NCBI RefSeq assembly: GCF_018780105.1 | Contig: NZ_JADMKC010000018.1 | Span: forward strand, 251,368-315,367 | Reading direction: 5' to 3' | Origin: Thiobacillus sp. | Lineage (GTDB): Bacteria; Pseudomonadota; Gammaproteobacteria; Burkholderiales; Thiobacillaceae | Length of the DNA stretch: 64,000 nucleotides | In this document: one piece after another, positions 38,830-49,616 of the stretch | Position numbering within the stretch: position 1 is the first letter of the stretch | Layout of the letters: every line of letters begins with the position of its first letter | Position numbers and translations under genes: made by a program | The notes under the pieces: generated by a model | Told to the model about the DNA's origin: nothing | The model's database searches: none | Seen by the model: only the letters and a program-made list of their open reading frames with translations

Positions 38830-39695
38830 ACGCCATTCCCTGTGCGCACTACGTGCGGATCGATTTCGTAGACCGTCTTGCCACGCAGTTTCAGCGCGTC
38901 CGAAACGTACATGAAGTTTTCCGAGTGGCCGGCAAACAGCAGGCCATCGGGTTTCAGCAGCGGCACGAAGCGCGAAAGAATTTTGCTCTGCGTCGGCTTG
39001 TCGAAATAGATCATCACGTTGCGGCAAAAAATCACATCGAACGGCCCGCTTAGCGGCCAGCTGCTGGCCAGCAGGTTCAGTGTCTTGAAGGTGATCAACT
39101 GCCGCAATTCGGGACGTACCCGTACCATCCCGAGCTTGCTGCCCTTCCCCTTCAGAAAAAACCGCCGGGCACGTTCTTTCGGCATCTTGTCCAGCCGGTC
39201 GGCGGTATACACGCCGGTCGCCCCGGTTTCCAGCACATTGGTGTCAATGTCCGTGGCCACAATGCTGACCGGCGGCGTCAGTGTATTGAAGGCCTCGCAT
39301 AAGGTCATCGCGATCGAATACGGCTCTTCGCCGGTCGAACTGGCGGAACACCAGATCGTCAGTGGTTTTTTCACCCTGCGGGCATGCTCGGCCAGGATCG
39401 GGAAATGATGGGCTTCACGAAAAAATGACGTCAGATTGGTCGTCAGCGCGTTGGTGAACGCCTCCCACTCATCGCTGTCGCGCCCGCTTTCGAGACCGTC
39501 CAGATACGCCTCGAACGAATTCAAACCCTTTGCCCGCAGCCGGCGCGCCAGACGGCTGTACACCATTTCCTGCTTGCTTTCGGCCAGCGAAATGCCGGCC
39601 TGGCGGTAGATCAAGGCCCGCACCCGGGCAAAGTCGCGTGGAGTGAATGCGAAAATCTTGGCGCTGTCTGGCGTATTTTCTTGTGTCAGCTTCAT
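38826..39695 (-). CDS. cheR: Chemoreceptor methyltransferase CheR
   Basis: A 289-residue SAM-dependent methyltransferase that modifies MCP glutamates. The N-terminal helical domain (about residues 15-85) precedes the SAM-binding domain, with LTIWCSASSTGEEPYSIAMTL, IVATDIDTNVLETG and VIFCRNVMIYFD. Its docking partners are the C-terminal WE(E/T)F peptides of the three MCPs encoded upstream. It lies 61 bases after the Aer-like gene. Confidence 0.97.
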   Translation of the reverse strand: MKLTQENTPDSAKIFAFTPRDFARVRALIYRQAGISLAESKQEMVYSRLARRLRAKGLNSFEAYLDGLESGRDSDEWEAFTNALTTNLTSFFREAHHFPILAEHARRVKKPLTIWCSASSTGEEPYSIAMTLCEAFNTLTPPVSIVATDIDTNVLETGATGVYTADRLDKMPKERARRFFLKGKGSKLGMVRVRPELRQLITFKTLNLLASSWPLSGPFDVIFCRNVMIYFDKPTQSKILSRFVPLLKPDGLLFAGHSENFMYVSDALKLRGKTVYEIDPHVVRTGNGV

Positions 39696-39756
39696 GTTCA
39701 GGTTATCGACTCGCCACGCCCATTGGTCAACGTGGCGTTCAGCAAGGTGCGATGTT

Positions 39757-41418
39757 TCACGCGCTCAAACGGGGCAACGCCGAAGCCGGCCTGCCCACAT
39801 GAGACAGCGCCGGTTTGCCGCCACGCGGTGAACCGCTCTGCGCGCCGCGCGAAATTTTGAACGTACCCACCACTTGCGCCAGCTTGGCGGCCTGCTCCTG
39901 CAAGCTTTCGGAAGCAGCAGCGGATTGTTCCACCAGCGCTGCATTCTGCTGCGTCATTTCATCCATCTGACCGACCGCCTGGTTGATCTGGGCGATGCCT
40001 GCGCTCTGTTCCTGGCTGGCCGTCGCACTGCCGTCCATGATCTCGACCACCAGTTGCACCGAGGTCACCACGTCATCAATCGCTTCGCCCGCTTCATTGA
40101 CCAGTTTGCGGCCGAGGTCCACCTGCGCCACCGAATCGACGATCAGCGTCTTGATTTCCTTCGCCGCACTGGCACTGCGCTGCGCCAAGTGGCGCACTTC
40201 GGCCGCCACCACGGCAAAACCGCGGCCCTGCTCACCGGCGCGCGCGGCTTCCACCGCAGCGTTGAGCGCCAGGATGTTGGTCTGGAAGGCAATGCCGTCG
40301 ATCACACCAATGATGTCGGCGATCTTGCGCGAGCTGCTATTGATCGAAGCCATGGTTTCGATCACCTTGCCGACCACCTCGCCCCCCTGCACCGCAATGT
40401 CGGCGGTCGAAGCCACCAGCTTGCTGGCCATGTGGGCATTGGTCGCGTTTTCTGCCACTGTGCTGGTCAGTTCCTCCATCGAACTGGCCGTTTCTTCCAG
40501 GCTGGAGGCCTGCGACTCGGTACGGCGAGACAGATCGGCATTGCCACGGGCAATTTCCTGCGCCCCCAAGTTCACGCTGTCGGTGCTTTCCTTGATCTGC
40601 ATCACCAGCCACTTGGTATTGAGCTGCAGCACCCGCAGGGACTGCATCAGCTTGACCAGTCCGGCGCTGCCGCTGGGTACGATATGTCCAGTCAAATCAC
40701 CTGCGCTCATGCGCCCCACGTCATGCGCGGCATCCAGCAGCGGCGTGATGATGCCGCGATAACACGCCATGCCGAATAGCAGCGCCATCAGCACACCCAA
40801 TGCTGCGATCACCATCAGGGCTTTCAGGTAGCCCGCGCCGTCGCCGTCAAGTGCCAGCCAGGCCAAGGTGCCCACCAGCAGGCTGACGGCAATCATCACA
40901 CCGACCAGCGCCTGCACCAGGGTCCGGGTGGAATAGGTTCGCGCCAATCCCAAACGTCGTAGCACAGTTTGTTTGACGGCCCGGCCGTCCTGGATCTTGT
41001 AACTGGTGTCGCCAGCCTTGATCGACCGGTACACGCTATCCGCGGCCTGTACCTGCGCCCGGCTGGGCTTGGTGCGGATCGAGCTGTAACCGACCACTTT
41101 GCGGTTTTCGATAATGGGAGCGGCATTGGCTTCCACCCAGTAATGGTCGCCATTCTTGCAGCGATTCTTGACCAGACCGGTCCATGCATTGCCGTTCTTC
41201 AGGCTGTGCCACATGTCGGCGAATGCCTCGGCAGGCATATCCGGATGGCGAATAATGTTTTGCGGCGCACCGATCAGCTCGTCTTCGCTAAAGCCGCTGA
41301 CCTCAGCGAAGGTATGGTTGACGTAGATGATATTGCCGTGCAGATCTGTTTTCGAGACGATGGTCTCATCGTCCTGCAGCACGTATTCGACATTGGTTAC
41401 GGGCAGATTGGTTCGCAT
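39757..41418 (-). CDS. aer: Aer-like PAS-containing methyl-accepting protein
   Basis: A 553-residue chemoreceptor. A cytoplasmic N-terminal PAS domain (about residues 10-125, with [23 protein letters not shown] and [12 protein letters not shown]) resembles the FAD-binding PAS of Aer. Two membrane helices (about 165-215), a HAMP-like region and an MCP signalling domain (about 275-520, with the hairpin tip [36 protein letters not shown]) follow. It lacks the CheR-docking pentapeptide and ends in LPRLSA. It probably senses redox or energy state. Its signalling domain is diverged from the three neighbouring MCPs. Confidence 0.9.
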   Translation of the reverse strand: MRTNLPVTNVEYVLQDDETIVSKTDLHGNIIYVNHTFAEVSGFSEDELIGAPQNIIRHPDMPAEAFADMWHSLKNGNAWTGLVKNRCKNGDHYWVEANAAPIIENRKVVGYSSIRTKPSRAQVQAADSVYRSIKAGDTSYKIQDGRAVKQTVLRRLGLARTYSTRTLVQALVGVMIAVSLLVGTLAWLALDGDGAGYLKALMVIAALGVLMALLFGMACYRGIITPLLDAAHDVGRMSAGDLTGHIVPSGSAGLVKLMQSLRVLQLNTKWLVMQIKESTDSVNLGAQEIARGNADLSRRTESQASSLEETASSMEELTSTVAENATNAHMASKLVASTADIAVQGGEVVGKVIETMASINSSSRKIADIIGVIDGIAFQTNILALNAAVEAARAGEQGRGFAVVAAEVRHLAQRSASAAKEIKTLIVDSVAQVDLGRKLVNEAGEAIDDVVTSVQLVVEIMDGSATASQEQSAGIAQINQAVGQMDEMTQQNAALVEQSAAASESLQEQAAKLAQVVGTFKISRGAQSGSPRGGKPALSHVGRPASALPRLSA

Positions 41419-41457
41419 GGCGAGTCCTTCTTCAAGTTGATACCGGATAGGGAGGGA

Positions 41458-43185
41458 TTAAAATTCTTCCCACTCGCCGTCGCTGCTGGAAGACGTGGCC
41501 AGCTTTTTCTGGCTGGTGGCCGGACGTGACCGGGCCTCCATGGCATGCGGTTTAGGCAAGTTGCGGCTGGATGCGGTTTTCCGGGGCGCATGCTGCGTGA
41601 AATTGTGGCTATCGAGCTTGAACACGCTGACCGCCTGAGCAAGAACGTCCGCCTGCTCCTGCAGACTCATCGCCGCAGCCGCGGCCTGTTCGACCAGCGC
41701 AGCGTTTTGCTGGGTGACGTCGTCCATCTGGGTGATGGCCTGGTTGACCTGCTCGATGCCGGCGCTCTGTTCCTGGCTCGCCGCTGCAATCTCGCCCATG
41801 ATGTCGGTCACCCGTTTGACCGAGGTGACGATCTCGCCCATGGTCTTGCCGGCCTCGCCTACCAGCTTCCCGCCCGACTCAACCTGTCCAACCGAATCCT
41901 CGATCAGGGATTTGATTTCCTTGGCAGCGCCGGCGCTGCGCTGCGCAAGGTTGCGCACTTCGGAGGCGACGACCGCGAATCCCCGGCCCTGTTCGCCGGC
42001 GCGCGCGGCTTCCACCGCCGCGTTCAGCGCCAGGATGTTGGTCTGGAAGGCGATGCCGTCGATCACGCCGATGATGTCGGCGATCTTGCGCGAGCTTTCG
42101 CTGATCGAGGCCATGGTGTCGACGACCTGTCCCACGACATTGCCGCCCTTGACGGCGACTTCGGCGGTGGACTGCACCAGCTGGTTGGCCTGGCGCGCGT
42201 TCTCGGCGTTCTGCTTGACCGTGCTGGTGAGCTCTTCCATCGACGAGGCGGTTTCTTCCAGCGAGCTCGCCTGCTGCTCGGTACGCGACGACAGGTCGGC
42301 GTTGCCCGTTGCAATCTCACGCGCAGCCACCGTGATGGTGTCGGTTCCGGTGCGAACCTGGCCGACGATGTCCGCCAGCTTGCGCTCCATCAACTGCTGG
42401 GCAACAAGCAGGCGACCGAACTCGTTGTCGCGTGCCACATCGTCCAGATGAAAGCTCAGATCGCCTTCCGCCACCTTGTTGGCCAAATCAACCGCCAGCG
42501 TCAGTGGCTTGGTGATCATCCGCATCAGAAGCCCGCCGATTGCCAATGCGGCCAGCGAAGCGATGATGATCGTCAGGATCATGTTGAACTTTGCGTCAGC
42601 GGCAATCTCGCTAGCCTCCTCACTGTGCGCCTTGCTTCGATCCAATAGACCCACCAGCAATGCGGTCTGGGCAGCCGCGCTCTTGTTGAAAGCCGGATCG
42701 ATCTCGTTCAACAGGCTCGATTGCGCCGCACTCCAATTGCCCGACTCCAGCGCCTGTTTCGCCTTGGCAAACCCGTCTGCAGCCAGATTGGCGCTATCGG
42801 CATAAAACGCATCAGCCAGTTTCTGTTCCGGCGTGTCTGCCATCTCTGCATAAAATTCGGACCATAGCTTCTTGAGATCGTCCTGCGATTGGCCGAGCGC
42901 GTTCAGGTGCAGGCTGAGCGCATGATCATGCATGGACGCAAATTCATAAGAGGGATTGTGCTGCAGTGCCAGCAGCACTTGCGCGCGGCTTGTTTCCATG
43001 ACCTTCAACACGCGCATCACACCTGCTTCATTGGTGCTGGCCTGCACAGCCTGCTGATCCATCTGCAGGGTTTTGGCTGTTCCGCGTATGCCGGTTACAC
43101 CCACAATCACCAACAGCAAGGTCATCGAGGTGATCGCAACGATCAGGATGGTCTTGATGCTGAGGTTTTCCAGTTTGTCTAGCAT
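41458..43185 (-). CDS. Methyl-accepting chemotaxis protein (copy A of three)
   Basis: A 575-residue receptor. The first membrane helix is at about residues 12-32, followed by a periplasmic four-helix-bundle-like sensor (about 35-185). The second membrane helix is at about 200-220, with HAMP to about 270. The signalling domain carries methylation helices and the tip [36 protein letters not shown]. The C-terminus ends EWEEF, matching the NWETF-type CheR/CheB docking peptide. The ligand is unknown. The signalling part is virtually identical in DNA to the next two MCPs. Confidence 0.94.
   Translation of the reverse strand: MLDKLENLSIKTILIVAITSMTLLLVIVGVTGIRGTAKTLQMDQQAVQASTNEAGVMRVLKVMETSRAQVLLALQHNPSYEFASMHDHALSLHLNALGQSQDDLKKLWSEFYAEMADTPEQKLADAFYADSANLAADGFAKAKQALESGNWSAAQSSLLNEIDPAFNKSAAAQTALLVGLLDRSKAHSEEASEIAADAKFNMILTIIIASLAALAIGGLLMRMITKPLTLAVDLANKVAEGDLSFHLDDVARDNEFGRLLVAQQLMERKLADIVGQVRTGTDTITVAAREIATGNADLSSRTEQQASSLEETASSMEELTSTVKQNAENARQANQLVQSTAEVAVKGGNVVGQVVDTMASISESSRKIADIIGVIDGIAFQTNILALNAAVEAARAGEQGRGFAVVASEVRNLAQRSAGAAKEIKSLIEDSVGQVESGGKLVGEAGKTMGEIVTSVKRVTDIMGEIAAASQEQSAGIEQVNQAITQMDDVTQQNAALVEQAAAAAMSLQEQADVLAQAVSVFKLDSHNFTQHAPRKTASSRNLPKPHAMEARSRPATSQKKLATSSSSDGEWEEF
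41653..42323 (-). repeat. MCP signalling-domain repeat, copy A
   Basis: A roughly 671-base direct repeat shared without gaps with 43396-44066 (offset 1743). By eye I found no differences between copies A and B. It encodes the cytoplasmic signalling hairpin. Confidence 0.9.
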
Positions 43186-43224
43186 GTCGCTGTTCTCCGT
43201 TGTTTTATAGAATTGTCCAATCGC

Positions 43225-44880
43225 TCAGAACGTTTCCCACTCGTCGCTGCTGTGGCTGTTTGCAGCCAGTTGCTTGTGTTTTGCGGCGGGCGGCAGGGTG
43301 GGCCTTGCGCGCGGGTGCGTCGATGCCGGCGACATGCCGCTGTAACTCTCGCCGCCTAGTTTGAATACGCTGACCGCTTGCTTCAGGTTATCGGTCTGCT
43401 CCTGCAGACTCATCGCCGCAGCCGCGGCCTGTTCGACCAGCGCAGCGTTTTGCTGGGTGACGTCGTCCATCTGGGTGATGGCCTGGTTGACCTGCTCGAT
43501 GCCGGCGCTCTGTTCCTGGCTCGCCGCTGCAATCTCGCCCATGATGTCGGTCACCCGTTTGACCGAGGTGACGATCTCGCCCATGGTCTTGCCGGCCTCG
43601 CCTACCAGCTTCCCGCCCGACTCAACCTGTCCAACCGAATCCTCGATCAGGGATTTGATTTCCTTGGCAGCGCCGGCGCTGCGCTGCGCAAGGTTGCGCA
43701 CTTCGGAGGCGACGACCGCGAATCCCCGGCCCTGTTCGCCGGCGCGCGCGGCTTCCACCGCCGCGTTCAGCGCCAGGATGTTGGTCTGGAAGGCGATGCC
43801 GTCGATCACGCCGATGATGTCGGCGATCTTGCGCGAGCTTTCGCTGATCGAGGCCATGGTGTCGACGACCTGTCCCACGACATTGCCGCCCTTGACGGCG
43901 ACTTCGGCGGTGGACTGCACCAGCTGGTTGGCCTGGCGCGCGTTCTCGGCGTTCTGCTTGACCGTGCTGGTGAGCTCTTCCATCGACGAGGCGGTTTCTT
44001 CCAGCGAGCTCGCCTGCTGCTCGGTACGCGACGACAGGTCGGCGTTGCCCGTTGCAATCTCACGCGAGGCAACGGCGATGGTCTCGGTCGCATGCCGGAT
44101 GTCGCTCACCGTGCCGGTCAGGTTTTCGCGCATCACATTGATGGCGAACAGTAGGCTGGAGGTGTCGCCCTTTTCCAGAGTGACCGAGTTGGAGAAGTCA
44201 CCGCTGGAGATGGCGCGCGCGATCTCCACAGCATAGGCTGGCTCGCCACCAAGTTGTTTCATGATGTGGCAGACCAGCCAGAATACGATGGCGCTTGCCA
44301 CGACCAGCGCCATCACCACGAGAACCAGCGTGATCGTCAGCATGCGCTGACTGAACGCGGCCATCTCGGCCTTGGTATTCTCAACGGCGTCACGTTTGAC
44401 TTTGAGGTAGTCCATCAGACGCGTCCTGATCTCGCGCCAGACTGGTGTTTCTTCTTTGCTGATGACCGCAATGGCCGCGACCTGATCGCTGCTTGCAAGC
44501 GACACCACTTTGGCGTGGAGCGGAATCTGCTGCTCGCGCAATGCGACCACTTCCTGCAGGACCTTCAGCTCATCCGGATGGTTGGCCGCGAGGGCCAGGG
44601 CTTTCTCGCTGGCATTTTTGAATTCGGCAGACGCCGCGTCCAGATTCTTGTAGGCAGCCTGATTGGCCGGGTCCATGACGATATTGCGCACGGCCTGGCC
44701 CATTTGCAGCCCTTGTGAATACAGGCTGTTGGCTTCCTGGGCGAGCGCCAGATCCTTGGCGAGGAAATTCTCGAACCGACTCTTGTTGCTCTGCATGCCG
44801 GTCAGCGCTACGCCGATCGCGACGCCGAAGAGCACGAACACCAATCCCATGCTCAAAACAATTTTTGACTTAAGTTTCAT
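43225..44880 (-). CDS. Methyl-accepting chemotaxis protein (copy B of three)
   Basis: A 551-residue receptor. Membrane helices are at about residues 8-28 and 185-210, with a periplasmic helical sensor between them whose sequence is unrelated to copy A. The cytoplasmic linker contains [23 protein letters not shown], a HAMP variant. The signalling domain is the shared block. The C-terminus ends DEWETF, a good docking peptide. It lies 39 bases upstream of copy A. Confidence 0.94.
   Translation of the reverse strand: MKLKSKIVLSMGLVFVLFGVAIGVALTGMQSNKSRFENFLAKDLALAQEANSLYSQGLQMGQAVRNIVMDPANQAAYKNLDAASAEFKNASEKALALAANHPDELKVLQEVVALREQQIPLHAKVVSLASSDQVAAIAVISKEETPVWREIRTRLMDYLKVKRDAVENTKAEMAAFSQRMLTITLVLVVMALVVASAIVFWLVCHIMKQLGGEPAYAVEIARAISSGDFSNSVTLEKGDTSSLLFAINVMRENLTGTVSDIRHATETIAVASREIATGNADLSSRTEQQASSLEETASSMEELTSTVKQNAENARQANQLVQSTAEVAVKGGNVVGQVVDTMASISESSRKIADIIGVIDGIAFQTNILALNAAVEAARAGEQGRGFAVVASEVRNLAQRSAGAAKEIKSLIEDSVGQVESGGKLVGEAGKTMGEIVTSVKRVTDIMGEIAAASQEQSAGIEQVNQAITQMDDVTQQNAALVEQAAAAAMSLQEQTDNLKQAVSVFKLGGESYSGMSPASTHPRARPTLPPAAKHKQLAANSHSSDEWETF
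43396..44066 (-). repeat. MCP signalling-domain repeat, copy B
   Basis: The same block as copies A and C; the offset to copy C is 1800. Sequence similarity stops abruptly at the upstream edge near 44066, inside the coding region. Confidence 0.9.
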
Positions 44881-44988
44881 TTTGCAAAACCTTCAATATC
44901 CACCGTTACGTTTCCTGGCTGGAATAACGGCCCATCCACATCTGCATACCACTGGACGTGGCATGACCGCGGGAGATGGACAGGCATC

Positions 44989-46713
44989 TCAGAACTCTTC
45001 CCATTCGTCATTGCCACCGGCGACCGCCAGCTTCTTCGTCCGGGCAACCGCCGCCGGCGAGGCAGCAAGCTTGCCCCCCGTGCGGGCGACCCGCTTCGTC
45101 GCCATCACGCCCTTCAGCGCCGGAAGCTCGGAATGGACGCTGTAGACCCCGCTATCCAGTTTGAATACGCTGACCGCTTGCGTCAGGTTATCGGCCTGCT
45201 CCTGCAAACTCATCGCCGCAGCTGCGGCCTGTTCGACCAGCGCAGCGTTCTGCTGGGTGACGTCGTCCATCTGGGTGATGGCCTGGTTGACCTGCTCGAT
45301 GCCGGCGCTCTGTTCCTGGCTCGCCGCTGCAATCTCGCCCATGATGTCGGTCACCCGTTTGACCGAGGTGACGATCTCGCCCATGGTCTTGCCGGCCTCG
45401 CCTACCAGCTTCCCGCCCGACTCAACCTGTCCAACCGAATCCTCGATCAGGGATTTGATTTCCTTGGCAGCGCCGGCGCTGCGCTGCGCAAGGTTGCGCA
45501 CTTCGGAGGCGACGACCGCGAATCCCCGGCCCTGTTCGCCGGCGCGCGCGGCTTCCACCGCCGCGTTCAGCGCCAGGATGTTGGTCTGGAAGGCGATGCC
45601 GTCGATCACGCCGATGATGTCGGCGATCTTGCGCGAGCTTTCGCTGATCGAGGCCATGGTGTCGACGACCTGTCCCACGACATTGCCGCCCTTGACGGCG
45701 ACTTCGGCGGTGGACTGCACCAGCTGGTTGGCCTGGCGCGCGTTCTCGGCGTTCTGCTTGACCGTGCTGGTGAGCTCTTCCATCGACGAGGCGGTTTCTT
45801 CCAGCGAGCTCGCCTGCTGCTCGGTACGCGACGACAGGTCGGCGTTGCCCGTTGCAATCTCACGCGCCGCAACCGAGATGGTCTCGGTGCCGATGCGCAC
45901 CTGACTGACGATATCGGCCAGGCTGGTATTCATGTCCTGCATAGCCCCCATCAACTGGCCCGTTTCGTCCTGCGAGTGCACGTTGATTGTTTGCGTCAGA
46001 TCACCCGCTGCAACACTCTTGGCAACTCGAACCGCTTCGTTCAAGGGGCGTGAGATTGCGCGAACCAACCAGTATCCAACCACTGAGGCCAGGATCAGAC
46101 CGAACAGAATGCCTGCGATGGCAACCACCTTGACAATGGCATAACGGGTCTTGGCAGACTCGTATTCGATTTTGGCCTTGTCCATCTGCAACTGGTTGAG
46201 CGCATCCAGGCTTTGCCGCACGGCAGGATAAGTTTGGCTCAAAGCGCCTTGCAACACTTCGCCTGCCTGCTGGAAGTCATGGGCCCGCAACGCTGCCAGG
46301 ATCGGTGCCATGCCTTCACGGCCATAGGTTTTACGCGTTGCATCGAATGCCTCGGCCAGTTGGATTTCGTCCGGGGACAGTTCCCGTTCAAGAAAGCCTT
46401 TCCAGATCGAGTCGATTTGATTGATCGTGCTGCCGATTTCCCCGGTCATCTTGTCGATCACCGCCAGTTCTTGCGGAAAGGCCGATAACTGGCCGGCGGT
46501 CATTTCTGCCGCCATGATCTGGTTCTGATTGATCAGCATGGACAATTGATTCAATTGGCCCAGCGCGACCATTTTTCCCTCATAGACGTTTTTCAAGGCC
46601 GCGTTGGTAAAAGCCAGACCGGTCAATCCCAGAACCCCGCCTCCCACCAGCAGCATCGACAGAAAACCGATCACGAAAATCAACCGGGATTTGATACTCA
46701 GATTAGTCAGCAT
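44989..46713 (-). CDS. Methyl-accepting chemotaxis protein (copy C of three)
   Basis: A 574-residue receptor with membrane helices at about residues 10-32 and 190-212. The periplasmic four-helix-type sensor contains ELSPDEIQLAEAFDATRKTYG. A HAMP domain and the shared signalling block follow. The C-terminus ends NDEWEEF. It differs from copies A and B by a few bases near the 3' edge of the shared block. It is the first MCP after cheW. Confidence 0.94.
   Translation of the reverse strand: MLTNLSIKSRLIFVIGFLSMLLVGGGVLGLTGLAFTNAALKNVYEGKMVALGQLNQLSMLINQNQIMAAEMTAGQLSAFPQELAVIDKMTGEIGSTINQIDSIWKGFLERELSPDEIQLAEAFDATRKTYGREGMAPILAALRAHDFQQAGEVLQGALSQTYPAVRQSLDALNQLQMDKAKIEYESAKTRYAIVKVVAIAGILFGLILASVVGYWLVRAISRPLNEAVRVAKSVAAGDLTQTINVHSQDETGQLMGAMQDMNTSLADIVSQVRIGTETISVAAREIATGNADLSSRTEQQASSLEETASSMEELTSTVKQNAENARQANQLVQSTAEVAVKGGNVVGQVVDTMASISESSRKIADIIGVIDGIAFQTNILALNAAVEAARAGEQGRGFAVVASEVRNLAQRSAGAAKEIKSLIEDSVGQVESGGKLVGEAGKTMGEIVTSVKRVTDIMGEIAAASQEQSAGIEQVNQAITQMDDVTQQNAALVEQAAAAAMSLQEQADNLTQAVSVFKLDSGVYSVHSELPALKGVMATKRVARTGGKLAASPAAVARTKKLAVAGGNDEWEEF
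45196..45866 (-). repeat. MCP signalling-domain repeat, copy C
   Basis: The third copy. A few substitutions lie between about 45196 and 45250 (for example CTGCAAACT for CTGCAGACT). The remainder reads the same as copy B. Confidence 0.88.
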
Positions 46714-46765
46714 GATTCACTCTCTTGTTGAATGCGGGTAAGCGGCCACAGCGCAGGATTGCCGC

Positions 46766-47269
46766 TCATGACGCAGCGGGGTCGAACAAGCCCATATCGG
46801 AACTGGACATCAGCTTGTCGATATCCACCAGGATCAGCATGCGGTCGCCCAGAGTGCCCAGGCCGATCAGGAAATCGCTGTCGAACGATGTGCTGATGTC
46901 GGGTGCGGGCTTGAGTTGCTCGGCCGACAGCGTGGTGACATCGGAGACGCTGTCGACCACCATGCCGACCACGCGGCCGCCCAGATTGAGAATGATCACG
47001 ACCGTGAGCTGGTCATAGGTGGGTTCGCCCAAACCGAGTTTGATGCGCATGTCCACGATCGGCACGATGGTGCCGCGCAGGTTGACCACGCCCTTGATGA
47101 ACGCGGGGGCGTTGGCAATCCGGGTAACCGGTTCGTAGCCGCGAATTTCCTGCACGCGCAGGATATTGATGCCGTACTCCTCACCGCCGAGAGTGAAGGC
47201 GAGAAACTCGTCCACCCCGCCCTTTTCGGACGTGTTCAGGCTGGTCTGGGTTTGCGTGGTGTAGCTCAT
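46766..47269 (-). CDS. cheW: Chemotaxis coupling protein CheW
   Basis: A 167-residue SH3-like scaffold linking MCPs to CheA. Family segments are [46 protein letters not shown] and the C-terminal [11 protein letters not shown]. It follows cheA by 62 bases and precedes the MCP cluster. Confidence 0.97.
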   Translation of the reverse strand: MSYTTQTQTSLNTSEKGGVDEFLAFTLGGEEYGINILRVQEIRGYEPVTRIANAPAFIKGVVNLRGTIVPIVDMRIKLGLGEPTYDQLTVVIILNLGGRVVGMVVDSVSDVTTLSAEQLKPAPDISTSFDSDFLIGLGTLGDRMLILVDIDKLMSSSDMGLFDPAAS

Positions 47270-47331
47270 GGGGTCGATCCTTGTCTGATCTTTAAGGTGT
47301 CGGGTCTTGAATTCGGTCGGCTGTGGAAGCC

Positions 47332-49347
47332 TTAGCGCAGGAGTGCGGAGACATCGAGAATCAGCGACACGCCGCCGTCACCCAGAATGGTGGCGCCCGA
47401 GATGCCCGGCACTTTGCGGAAATTGGATTCCAGGTTCTTGACCACGACCTGCTGCTGCCCGACCAGACCGTCGACCAGCAAGGCGGCCTTTTTGCCGTCG
47501 GCCTCGAGGATGACGATGATTCCATTCGCCGGATTGACGTGCTGGGGTTCGATATCGAACAGTTCGAACAGCATGATCAGCGGCAGGTACTCTTCGCGCA
47601 CCTTGACCACCTTGCCCTGCCCGGCAATTTCCTTGACGTCGATCGCCTCCGGTTGCAGGGATTCGACGACGTAACCCAGTGGCAGGATGTAGACCTCTTC
47701 GCCGACCTTGACCGACATGCCGTCCAGGATTGCCAGCGTCAGCGGCAGGGAAATCGAAATGGTGCTGCCAGAGCCGGGCGTCGAACGAATTTCGACGGTG
47801 CCGCCCATCGCGGAAATATTACGCTTGACCACGTCCATGCCGACGCCGCGTCCTGATACGTCAGTGACGATTTCCGCGGTCGAGAATCCAGGGGCGAAAA
47901 TCAGCTGCCACACGTCGTTGTCCGGCATGGATTCCGACACGTTCAAGCCCTGCTGCATCGCCTTGGCCAGGATGCGCTCGCGGTTGAGGCCGCCGCCATC
48001 GTCGGTCACTTCAATCACGATATTGCCGCCCTGATGCGCGGCGGACAGGGTCAGCTTGCCGGTTTCGCTCTTGCCGGCGGTGCGGCGCTTGTCGGGCATT
48101 TCAATGCCGTGATCCACGCTGTTGCGCACCAGGTGCGTCAGTGGATCGACGATACGTTCGATCAGGCCCTTGTCGAGCTCGGTGGCGGCGCCGCGCGTGA
48201 TGATCTCGACCTTCTTGCCGAGCTTGGTCGCCAGGTCGCGCACCATGCGCGGGAAGCGCGAGAACACGTAATCCATCGGCATCATGCGGATCGACATCAC
48301 GGCTTCCTGCAGGTCGCGCGTGTTGCGTGCCAGCTGGTTTGCGCTGTTGAGCAAACGCTCGTGGATCAACGGGTCCAGCGCCAGAATGCGCTGCTCGATC
48401 ATGGCCTGCGTGATCACCAGCTCGCCCACCAGATTGATCAACTGGTCGACTTTTTCGACTCCCACACGGATCGACGAGGATTCCTGCGAACTGGCGTCCT
48501 TGTCGGTGGCGCGCCGCCCCGGATTGCGGGCCTCGGTTGGCAAGCTGGCAGCAGGCGCTGCGGGTACGGCTTCCACTGCAGGTGCTGTTTCCACAGCTGG
48601 CGCCACCTCGGCTGCGGCCGCAACGGGTGCGCTGGCTGGCGCCGCTGCTGCGGCATGGGTGATTTTCAGATCATCGGGATCGAGCACAAACGAACAGATC
48701 GCGACGATGTCGTCCTGGCTCTCGCGGGTCACCAGTGTAAAGACCGCGCGTTTATCGGCCAGTACTTCCTGGGTGATCGTACCCAGCAAGCCCAACTCGG
48801 TCGCCAACGCATCCACATCGCGCTGCGGCACATCGGGCAGCTCGATGCGAATGTGGAAATTGCCATCAGCATCGGCTGCGGGCGGGATATCGGCTGGCGG
48901 GGCTTCAATGGCCGCCGGCGCGGGTACGGGCGCCGCAGCCGGGGCCGCTACCGCGGCCGTTCCGTTCGACAGAGCGGCGAGTCGCGTGCTGACGCTGGCA
49001 ACGGCGGGTTCGTCAACCGCTGTGCCATGGTGATGGCCGCCCATCAGCATGGTCAGGACATCCTTCGACACCAGGAAAGCGTCCACATGATCGGGCGTCA
49101 AAGCCATCTCGCCCTTGCGGATCCGGTCCAGCAAGGACTCCAGGGTATGGGTCACTTCGGTGATGTCGCTGAATCCGAAGGTAGCTGCGCCGCCCTTGAT
49201 GGAATGGGCTGCGCGAAAGATTGCATTGAGGTCTTCGCTATCCGGATCGGTTACGTCGATAGCCAGCAGCAGTTTCTCCATTTCCGCGAGCAGCTCATCT
49301 GCCTCGTCGAAAAAAACCTGGTAAAACTGGCTCATATCAATCGTCAT
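47332..49347 (-). CDS. cheA: Chemotaxis histidine kinase CheA
   Basis: A 671-residue kinase, the first gene of the che operon. The P1 Hpt domain has the phosphorylated H48 in [16 protein letters not shown]. An Ala/Pro-rich linker leads to a P2-like domain (about residues 163-230, [23 protein letters not shown]) for CheY/CheB binding. P3 dimerisation, P4 ATPase (N box [15 protein letters not shown] boxes VTDDGGGLN and GRGVGMDVV) and the C-terminal CheW-like P5 follow. A sigma-28-like promoter lies 116 bases upstream. Confidence 0.97.
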   Translation of the reverse strand: MTIDMSQFYQVFFDEADELLAEMEKLLLAIDVTDPDSEDLNAIFRAAHSIKGGAATFGFSDITEVTHTLESLLDRIRKGEMALTPDHVDAFLVSKDVLTMLMGGHHHGTAVDEPAVASVSTRLAALSNGTAAVAAPAAAPVPAPAAIEAPPADIPPAADADGNFHIRIELPDVPQRDVDALATELGLLGTITQEVLADKRAVFTLVTRESQDDIVAICSFVLDPDDLKITHAAAAAPASAPVAAAAEVAPAVETAPAVEAVPAAPAASLPTEARNPGRRATDKDASSQESSSIRVGVEKVDQLINLVGELVITQAMIEQRILALDPLIHERLLNSANQLARNTRDLQEAVMSIRMMPMDYVFSRFPRMVRDLATKLGKKVEIITRGAATELDKGLIERIVDPLTHLVRNSVDHGIEMPDKRRTAGKSETGKLTLSAAHQGGNIVIEVTDDGGGLNRERILAKAMQQGLNVSESMPDNDVWQLIFAPGFSTAEIVTDVSGRGVGMDVVKRNISAMGGTVEIRSTPGSGSTISISLPLTLAILDGMSVKVGEEVYILPLGYVVESLQPEAIDVKEIAGQGKVVKVREEYLPLIMLFELFDIEPQHVNPANGIIVILEADGKKAALLVDGLVGQQQVVVKNLESNFRKVPGISGATILGDGGVSLILDVSALLR

Positions 49348-49462
49348 GTTCGAACTCCGTTATATGCGCGATGCATTTTCTTGGTTTTGTTTGGCAACCT
49401 GCTGCCCGATCTTCCCTATCAGGCATGCAAGGCTGAATCAGCAAACTTGATAGTCAGGCTTT

Positions 49463-49489
49463 ATATCGGCAGGCGTTCGGAATTCTTCA
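49463..49489 (-). promoter_or_regulatory. Candidate sigma-28 promoter of the che operon
   Basis: On the minus strand TGAA, 15 bases, then GCCGATAT matches seven of eight -10 positions and three of four -35 positions of the flagellar sigma-28 consensus. It would drive cheA-cheW-mcp-aer-cheRDBYZ. Confidence 0.65.
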
Positions 49490-49554
49490 TGCCGGATCAC
49501 GCAAATAACGCGTAACAGGCATGATTTTTGTTTGGTGACGCTTGAAATGCAGAA

Positions 49555-49587
49555 AGCCGGCAATCGCCCCTGTGGGCGCCTCCGGCT
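49555..49587 (-). terminator. Hairpin after flgL
   Basis: AGCCGG/CCGGCT and the inner CGCCC/GGGCG pair into a two-part stem with a small internal loop. On the minus strand it lies 29 bases after the flgL stop and is followed by TTTCTGC. It probably ends the flg transcript before the che promoter. Confidence 0.6.
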
Positions 49588-49616
49588 AATTGATCCAGCC
49601 CGCCCGATGCAGGGGA

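Noticed and set aside
48034..49515. 493-codon plus-strand frame opposite cheA
   Set aside because: Antisense shadow; CheA on the minus strand is complete.
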